A stretch of DNA of 35,580 bases from Streptomyces misionensis (GTDB lineage: Bacteria > Actinomycetota > Actinomycetes > Streptomycetales > Streptomycetaceae). The position numbers were made by a program, and so were the translations under genes. The stretch is from the NCBI RefSeq assembly GCF_007896895.1, contig NZ_VOGW01000047.1, positions 18,845 to 54,424 on the forward strand. The letters are read 5' to 3'. The number at the start of each line of letters is the position of its first letter. Position 1 is the first letter of the stretch. The notes beneath the pieces are model-generated. The model was given only the letters and a program-made list of their open reading frames with translations, was not told the origin of the DNA and did not search any database. Shown here one piece after another: positions 29,615 through 35,580 of the stretch.

Positions 29615-32600
29615 ATGAGCAGCAACGAAGACAGGCTTCTCGAGTATCTCAAGCGCGTCACCGGAGACCTGCGACAGGTCCGGGAGCGCCTGCGCGAGGT
29701 CGAGGAGAAGGACCGGGAACCCGTCGCGATCGTCGGTATGGCGTGCCGGTACCCGGGTGGGGTGCGTTCGCCGGAGGACCTGTGGCGGCTGGTGGTGTCC
29801 GGTGGTGACGCGGTCGGTGACTTCCCGGCGGACCGTGGCTGGGACGTGGAGGGCATCTACGATCCGGACCCGGAGGCGGCGGGCAAGACGTATACGCGTC
29901 GCGGTGGGTTCCTGTACGAGGCGGGGGAGTTCGATCCCGGGTTCTTCGGGATCAGTCCGCGTGAGGCCGTGGCGATGGATCCGCAGCAGCGGCTGCTGCT
30001 GGAGACGACGTGGGAGACGTTCGAGCGGGCGGGCATCGACGCGGAGTCGGTGCGGGGCAGCCGTACCGGTGTCTTCGTCGGCTCCGGCTACCAGGACTAC
30101 GTCAACCTCCTCGTCGGGGTGGGCGGCGAGTCCGACGGCCATCTCGGCACCGGCAACTCCGCCAGCGTGATGTCCGGTCGCATCGCCTACACCTTCGGCC
30201 TGGAGGGCCCCGCCGTCACCGTCGACACGGCGTGCTCCTCCTCGCTCGTGGCCCTGCACTGGGCGATCCAGGCGCTGCGCGGCGGCGAGTGCTCGATGGC
30301 GCTGGCCGGCGGTGTGATGGTGATGACCACGCCCACCGCGTTCGTGGAGTTCAGCCGGCAGCGCGGTCTGTCGCCCGACGGGCGGTGCAAGGCGTTCGGT
30401 GCGGGCGCGGACGGCACCGGCTGGGCGGAGGGCGTCGGCATGCTCCTGGTGGAGCGGCTGTCCGACGCCCGGAGGAACGGGCACGAGGTGCTGGCCGTCG
30501 TGCGGGGCAGTGCGGTGAACCAGGACGGTGCGTCCAACGGCCTGACCGCGCCCAACGGCCCCGCGCAGCAGCGGGTGATCCGGCAGGCACTGGCCTCGGC
30601 CGGCCTGTCTCCCGCCCAGATCGACGCCGTGGAGGCGCATGGTACGGGGACGCAGCTGGGTGATCCGATCGAGGCGCAGGCGCTGCTGGCGACCTACGGG
30701 CGGGAGCGACCGGAGGGACAGCCGTTGTGGCTGGGGTCCCTGAAGTCGAACATCGGGCACGCCCAGGCCGCCGCGGGTGTCGGCGGGATCATCAAGATGG
30801 TGATGGCGATGCGGCACGGCGTGCTGCCCCGCACTCTGCACGTCGATGAGCCGACCCCGCACGTGGACTGGTCGTCCGGAGCGGTCCGGTTGCTGACCGA
30901 GGCCGTGCAGTGGCCGGACACGGATCACCCGCGCCGGGCCGCCGTGTCCTCCTTCGGCGTCAGCGGCACCAACGCCCACACCATCCTCGAACAGGCACCT
31001 TCGGTCCAGGGCGAGGCGCCCGCACGGGGCACCGCCGACGGCCCCCTGGCGTGGGTGCTCTCCGCCCGGAGCGAGGCGGCGCTGCGCGACCAGGCGGCCC
31101 GGCTGCTGCCTTACACGCGGGGTGACGCCCGGCCGCGGGACATCGGGCTGTCGCTGGCCACGACCCGCGCGGCCATGCGCCACCGGGCCGCTGTCGTGGG
31201 AGAGGACGGAGAAGAACTCGCCGCCGCACTGGCCGAGTTGGCCGCCGGAGCTCCGTCGTCCGGGGTGCTGCTCGGGCGCCCGGCAGGCGGCAGGACCGGC
31301 TTCCTCTTCTCCGGGCAGGGCTCGCAGCGCCTCGGCATGGGCCGCGAACTGTACGCGGCCTTTCCCGTGTTCGCCGCCGCCTACGACGAGGTGTGCGCAC
31401 TCCTGGACGCCCCGGTGAACGTGGACGACGAGACGCTGCACCGGACCGGTCGCGCCCAGCCCGCGCTGTTCGCGGTCGAGGTCGCGCTGTTCCGGCTCCT
31501 CGAATCCTGGGGCGTACGGCCCGACTTCGTCCTGGGCCACTCCGTGGGCGAGATCGCGGCGGCGCACGTGGCCGGTGCGCTGTCCCTGCAGGACGCGACG
31601 AGGCTGGTCTCCGCGCGGGCCGCGCTGATGCAGGCGCTGCCCCCGGGCGGCGCGATGATCGCCGTACAGGCCACCGAAGAGGAAGTCCTGCCCCACCTCA
31701 CCGAAGGGGTGACCGTCGCCGCCGTCAACGGCCCCGCCTCGGTGGTGATCTCCGGCACGGAGTCGGCGGCCCTGGCGATCGCCGAGGTCTTCGCTCGACA
31801 GGGCCGCAAGACGTCCCGGTTGAAGGTCAGCCACGCGTTCCACTCCCCGCTGATGGAGCCGATGCTGGACGAGTTCGCCCGTGTCGTCGGCGGGCTGTCC
31901 TTCGACGAGCCGCGGATGCCCGTGGTCTCGAACCTCACCGGCCGTCTGGTCGAGTCGTACACCCCGGAGTACTGGGTCCGGCATGTCCGTGAGGCGGTCC
32001 GGTTCGCCGACGGTGTCGAGACCCTGCACGGCCTGGGTGTCCGGACGTTCGTCGAGATCGGTCCCGGTGCTGTCCTGAGCGGTCTGGCGCAGGATTGCGT
32101 GGACGGGGTGGTCACGGTGCCGGTTCTGCGGGGTGACCGCTCCGAGCCGCGCGCGTTGGTGGGGGCGTTGGCTCAACTGCACACGTGTGGTGTGTCGGTG
32201 GACTGGGGTGTGTTCTTCGCGGGTGCGCGCAGGACGGGTCTGCCGACGTACGCGTTCCAGCACGAGCGGTACTGGGTGGAGCCGTCGGGGTCTGTCGTCG
32301 AGGCGGTGGATCCGGTGGAGGCGGAGTTCTGGGAGACGGTGGAGCGTGAGGATCTGGCGGCTCTCGCGAAGACGCTGGACGTCGGGGCGGGGGACACGTT
32401 CGGTGAGGTCCTGCCGAGGCTGTCCTCGTGGCGGCGGCAGCGCAGGGAGCAGTCCGCCGTGGACCGCCGGCGCTACCGCGAGTCGTGGCAGCGCCTGACC
32501 CGGCTCGCCCCCGCCGGCCCCGTCGGCACCTGGCTGCTGGCCCTGCCGCGGGAGGAGAACGAGCAGACCGCCGCCGTCCGTGCCGCGCTCGCCGCCCGCG

Positions 32601-35580
32601 GCGCCACCCTGAAGACGCTGGTCGTCGGGGAGACCACCGAACGGGCCGTACTGGCCGCCGAGTTGGCTGCGGCCGGCCCGGTCGACGCAGTGCTGTCCCT
32701 GCTCCTCACCGGCGACCCGGTGCTGCCCACCCTGCTGCTCGTCCAGGCCCTCGGCGATGCGCGCATCGACGCCCCGCTGTGGTGCCTCACCTCGGGCGCG
32801 GTGGCCGTCGGCGGCTCCGACGCGGTACACGACCCCCGGCACGCCCAGGTCTGGGGCCTGGGCCGCACCGTCGCCCTGGAACACCCTCGGCGCTGGGGCG
32901 GCCTGATCGACCTCCCGCGGAGCGTCGACACACAGGCCGCCGCACACCTCGCCGACGTGCTGGGACAGGCACTGACGGCCCGACGGGAAGGCGAACCGAC
33001 GGGCCGCCGGGCCGAGGACGGGACGGGCCCCCGGGCGGACGCCGCAACGGGCCGATGGACGGAGGACCAGCTCGCCGTCCGTGCGTCCGGCGTCCACGCC
33101 CGGCGGCTCGTCCACGCGCCGGCCCGCGCCGCCACCCGCCGCTGGCGGCCCCGCGGCACCGTCCTCGTCACCGGCGGCACGGGCGCGCTCGGCGCCCACG
33201 TCGCCCGCTGGCTGGCGCGCGGCGGCGCCGAACACCTGGTCCTCGCCGGCCGCCGGGGGCCAAACGCCCCGGGCGCCGCCGCCCTGCGCGACGAACTGGA
33301 GGCACTCGGCGCCCGCGTCACGCTCACCGCCTGCGACGTCGCGGACCGCGACGCCGTCGCCTCCCTGCTCGGCCGGCACACCTTCACCGCCGTCGTGCAC
33401 GCCGCCGGGGTCGCCGACGCGGAGCTCGTGGACACCACCACCCCGGCCGCCTTCGCCGCCGCGCTCGCCGCCAAGGCCGGCGGCGCGGCACACCTGGACG
33501 AACTGCTGGGCGACCGGGAGCTGGACGCCTTCGTGCTCTTCTCCTCCGTCTCCGGCGTCTGGGGCAGCGGCGGCCAGGCCGCCTACGCCGCAGGCAACGC
33601 CTTCCTCGACGCCCTCGCCCGGCGGCGCCGCGACCGCGGGCGCACCGCCACCGCCGTCTCCTGGGGCCCCTGGGCCGACGGCGGCATGGTCGAGGACGGC
33701 GACGACGAGGCGCGGCTGCGCCGCCGCGGCCTGCGCCCGATGTCCCCCGCGACGGCGATCACCGCCCTGCAACGCGCCCTCGACCGCGACGAAACCCAGC
33801 TGACCGTGGCCGACGTGGACTGGGCCCGCTTCATCGTCCCGTTCACCCTCGGCCGGCCCAGCCCGCTGCTCGGCGACCTGCCCGAGGTGCGCGCGACGCT
33901 CACCGAGGCCGCTCCCGCACCGGGCCACGGCTCCGGGGCGCTCGCCGAGACCCTGGCCGGGCTGCCGCCCGAGGAACGTACCCGCACCCTGGTGGACCTC
34001 GTGCGCACGCACGCCGCCGCCGTCCTCGGCCACCGCACGGCGGGCGCCGTCGAGGCCGACCGGCCCTTCCGGGACCTCGGCTTCGACTCCCTCACCGCGG
34101 TGGAACTGCGCAACCGGCTCAACGAGGCCACCGGACTCGCCCTGCCCACGACGCTGGTCTTCGACCACCCCACGGCCACCGGCCTCGCCGCCCACCTGCT
34201 CGCCGAACTCACCGGCGGCCGGACCGAGTCGGCCACCGAGAACGCGGCCACCGCCGTCCTCGACGAACCGATCGCCATCATCGCGATGGCCTGCCGCTAC
34301 CCCGGCGACGTGCGCTCGCCCGAGGACCTGTGGGACCTGGTCGCCACCGGCCGCGACGCGATCTCCCGCTTCCCCGCCAACCGCGGCTGGGACACCGAGG
34401 CGCTCTACCACCCGGACCCCGACCATCCCGGCACCACGTACACCGTGCACGGCGGATTCCTCCACGACGCCGACGAGTTCGACCCGGCGGTCTTCGGCAT
34501 CAGCCCGCGCGAGGCCGTCGCCATGGACCCGCAGCAGCGCCTGCTCCTGGAGACCACCTGGGAAGCCTTCGAACGCGCCGGGATCGCCCCCGACACCATG
34601 CGCTCCACCGCCACGGGCGTCTTCGTCGGCTCCGGCTACCAGGACTACACCGGCCGCCCGCTCAAGGTCCCCGACGGCGTCGAGGGCTACCTCCCCAGCG
34701 GCAACGCGGCCAGCGTGATCTCCGGCCGGCTCTCCTACGCCTTCGGCCTGCAAGGCCCCTCGGTCACCGTCGACACCGCGTGCTCGTCCTCACTGACCGC
34801 CCTCCACCTCGCCGTCCAGGCGCTGCGCAACGGCGAGTGCGCCATGGCACTGGCCGGCGGCGTCATGGTGATGGCCGGACCGTCCGCGTTCACCATGTCG
34901 AGCCGGCAGCGCGCGCTGTCCGCCGACGGCCGCTGCAAGGCGTTCTCCTCCTCAGCCGACGGCACCGGCTTCGCCGAGGGCGTGGGCCTGGTCCTGGTGG
35001 AGCGGCTGTCCGACGCCCGCCGCGACGGGCACCGGGTGCTGGCCGTGATCCGCGGCAGCGCCGTCAACCAGGACGGCGCCTCCAACGGCCTGACCGCGCC
35101 CAGCGGCCAGGCACAGCAGCAGGTCATCCGGCAGGCACTGGCCAACGCCCGGCTCGCCCCGCACGAGGTGGACGCCGTGGAGGCCCACGGCACCGGAACC
35201 CGGCTCGGCGACCCGATCGAGGCACAGGCGCTGCTGGCCACCTACGGCAAGGAGCGCGCCGAGGACCGGCCGCTGTGGCTCGGCTCGCTGAAGTCGAACA
35301 TCGGCCACGCGCAGGCCGCCGCGGGCATCGGCGGCGTCATCAAGATGGTGATGGCCATGCGCCACGGCGTGCTGCCCCGGACCCTGCACATCGACGACCC
35401 CACCCCCGACGTCGACTGGTCCGGCGGGGCCGTGCGCCTGCTCACCGAGCAGACCGCCTGGCCCGGCCACGGCCGGCCGCGGCGCGCCGCCGTCTCCTCG
35501 TTCGGGATGAGCGGCACCAACGTCCACACCATCATCGAGCAGGCCCCCGAGACGGACCCCCCGCCCACCGGCGGGCCTGC
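29615..35580 (+). CDS. Type I PKS, 5' part: docking-KS-AT-KR-ACP-KS..., runs off the right edge
   Basis: A further PKS open to the last base (1988 complete codons in window). ATG 29615 is chosen because residues 2-33 then match the docking coiled coils of genes 2 and 3, and GAGGCGG abuts it; an in-frame ATG at 29606 would add only MRR. Module 1: KS from residue 35 (Cys207), AT about 561-840 with GHSVGE (Ser643) and HAFH (malonyl), dimerization element about 903-950, KR about 1182-1360 (no LDD, Trp1316, Tyr1324; A1-type), ACP Ser1492. Module 2: KS from residue 1551 (Cys1723); the window stops just past its end, so its AT and any terminal thioesterase are not visible. It lies 46 bp after gene 3 and continues the polyol series. 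In a filipin-type pathway this would be the last synthase, whose final AT would load an alkylmalonyl unit; that is untested here. Confidence 0.95.
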   Translation, partial: MSSNEDRLLEYLKRVTGDLRQVRERLREVEEKDREPVAIVGMACRYPGGVRSPEDLWRLVVSGGDAVGDFPADRGWDVEGIYDPDPEAAGKTYTRRGGFLYEAGEFDPGFFGISPREAVAMDPQQRLLLETTWETFERAGIDAESVRGSRTGVFVGSGYQDYVNLLVGVGGESDGHLGTGNSASVMSGRIAYTFGLEGPAVTVDTACSSSLVALHWAIQALRGGECSMALAGGVMVMTTPTAFVEFSRQRGLSPDGRCKAFGAGADGTGWAEGVGMLLVERLSDARRNGHEVLAVVRGSAVNQDGASNGLTAPNGPAQQRVIRQALASAGLSPAQIDAVEAHGTGTQLGDPIEAQALLATYGRERPEGQPLWLGSLKSNIGHAQAAAGVGGIIKMVMAMRHGVLPRTLHVDEPTPHVDWSSGAVRLLTEAVQWPDTDHPRRAAVSSFGVSGTNAHTILEQAPSVQGEAPARGTADGPLAWVLSARSEAALRDQAARLLPYTRGDARPRDIGLSLATTRAAMRHRAAVVGEDGEELAAALAELAAGAPSSGVLLGRPAGGRTGFLFSGQGSQRLGMGRELYAAFPVFAAAYDEVCALLDAPVNVDDETLHRTGRAQPALFAVEVALFRLLESWGVRPDFVLGHSVGEIAAAHVAGALSLQDATRLVSARAALMQALPPGGAMIAVQATEEEVLPHLTEGVTVAAVNGPASVVISGTESAALAIAEVFARQGRKTSRLKVSHAFHSPLMEPMLDEFARVVGGLSFDEPRMPVVSNLTGRLVESYTPEYWVRHVREAVRFADGVETLHGLGVRTFVEIGPGAVLSGLAQDCVDGVVTVPVLRGDRSEPRALVGALAQLHTCGVSVDWGVFFAGARRTGLPTYAFQHERYWVEPSGSVVEAVDPVEAEFWETVEREDLAALAKTLDVGAGDTFGEVLPRLSSWRRQRREQSAVDRRRYRESWQRLTRLAPAGPVGTWLLALPREENEQTAAVRAALAARGATLKTLVVGETTERAVLAAELAAAGPVDAVLSLLLTGDPVLPTLLLVQALGDARIDAPLWCLTSGAVAVGGSDAVHDPRHAQVWGLGRTVALEHPRRWGGLIDLPRSVDTQAAAHLADVLGQALTARREGEPTGRRAEDGTGPRADAATGRWTEDQLAVRASGVHARRLVHAPARAATRRWRPRGTVLVTGGTGALGAHVARWLARGGAEHLVLAGRRGPNAPGAAALRDELEALGARVTLTACDVADRDAVASLLGRHTFTAVVHAAGVADAELVDTTTPAAFAAALAAKAGGAAHLDELLGDRELDAFVLFSSVSGVWGSGGQAAYAAGNAFLDALARRRRDRGRTATAVSWGPWADGGMVEDGDDEARLRRRGLRPMSPATAITALQRALDRDETQLTVADVDWARFIVPFTLGRPSPLLGDLPEVRATLTEAAPAPGHGSGALAETLAGLPPEERTRTLVDLVRTHAAAVLGHRTAGAVEADRPFRDLGFDSLTAVELRNRLNEATGLALPTTLVFDHPTATGLAAHLLAELTGGRTESATENAATAVLDEPIAIIAMACRYPGDVRSPEDLWDLVATGRDAISRFPANRGWDTEALYHPDPDHPGTTYTVHGGFLHDADEFDPAVFGISPREAVAMDPQQRLLLETTWEAFERAGIAPDTMRSTATGVFVGSGYQDYTGRPLKVPDGVEGYLPSGNAASVISGRLSYAFGLQGPSVTVDTACSSSLTALHLAVQALRNGECAMALAGGVMVMAGPSAFTMSSRQRALSADGRCKAFSSSADGTGFAEGVGLVLVERLSDARRDGHRVLAVIRGSAVNQDGASNGLTAPSGQAQQQVIRQALANARLAPHEVDAVEAHGTGTRLGDPIEAQALLATYGKERAEDRPLWLGSLKSNIGHAQAAAGIGGVIKMVMAMRHGVLPRTLHIDDPTPDVDWSGGAVRLLTEQTAWPGHGRPRRAAVSSFGMSGTNVHTIIEQAPETDPPPTGGP
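29720..30101 (+). repeat. KS N-terminal tract shared with 24865-25246 (copy 2)
   Basis: Counterpart in gene 4, immediately after the docking coiled coil. Confidence 0.9.
31644..31881 (+). repeat. AT tract shared with 22157-22394 (copy 2)
   Basis: Counterpart in gene 4. Here the shared codons are C-ending, unlike those of the other tracts. Confidence 0.88.
32085..32467 (+). repeat. AT-to-KR linker tract identical to 27215-27597 (copy 2)
   Basis: Counterpart in gene 4; the sequences diverge at once beyond the WRR-rich helix. Confidence 0.92.
34265..35555 (+). other. KS of the next module (PKS module VIII, rest outside window)
   Basis: A complete KS with Cys at 34781, EAHGTGT near 35181-35201 and [10 protein letters not shown] near 35295, ending at [10 protein letters not shown]. 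It differs from the preceding KSs in several places that are otherwise conserved here, such as [14 protein letters not shown] and FSSSADG. The extender and reduction state of this module cannot be read because the AT is beyond the edge. Confidence 0.93.

Larger units (their letters stand above)
29717..34200 (+). other. PKS module VII (gene 4, first module): KS-AT(malonyl)-KR(A1)-ACP
   Basis: KS Cys at 30233, AT Ser at 31541, HAFH at 31832-31843, KR from 33158 with Trp at 33560 and Tyr at 33584 (YAAGN), ACP Ser at 34088. No LDD; the segment after HAAG reads [12 protein letters not shown]. An L-hydroxyl is predicted, continuing the run set by gene 3. Its KR-side linker has an Arg/Gly-rich insertion (about 32975-33060). 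Confidence 0.9.

Overview
The window lies entirely inside a modular type I polyketide synthase (PKS) gene cluster. The DNA is very GC-rich with strongly biased third codon positions, and the protein families are typical of Streptomyces or a close actinomycete relative. All four genes run on the + strand with gaps of only 29, 34 and 46 bp, so they look like one transcription unit. There are no RNA genes, mobile elements, CRISPR arrays, regulators or gene-free stretches over 300 bp.

Layout. Gene 1 (1-5460, 5' end outside the window) ends with a KS-AT-DH-KR-ACP module whose AT looks methylmalonyl-specific. Gene 2 (5490-10973) is a single KS-AT-DH-KR-ACP module with a malonyl AT and a visibly dead DH. 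Gene 3 (11008-29568, 6186 aa) holds four consecutive KS-AT-KR-ACP modules, all malonyl and all with A-type ketoreductases. Gene 4 (29615 to beyond 35580) holds one more such module and the KS of the next. Each protein junction carries a class 1a docking-domain pair, which supports the order gene 1 > 2 > 3 > 4.

Reading the assembly line. The window should build, in order: a trisubstituted alkene bearing a methyl branch; one hydroxyl made by a B-type KR; then five hydroxyls on alternate carbons made by A-type KRs. A C-methyl alkene followed by a long 1,3-polyol is what the 16-methyl pentaene macrolides of the filipin/pentamycin type require (C16-methyl, then OH at C15, C13, C11, C9, C7 and C5). 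Under that reading gene 1 ends with the C16=C17 module and the KS at the right edge starts the last (C3-OH) module. This assignment is inferred from module logic, not from a database match; roflamycoin-like and related polyene-polyols remain possible.

The enzymology is of a known kind. The points most worth a second look are the triple-lesioned DH of gene 2, the B-to-A ketoreductase switch at the gene 2/gene 3 boundary, and a network of long, nearly or exactly identical tracts shared between modules. Those tracts lie in islands of unusual codon style and point to recent gene conversion or module duplication.
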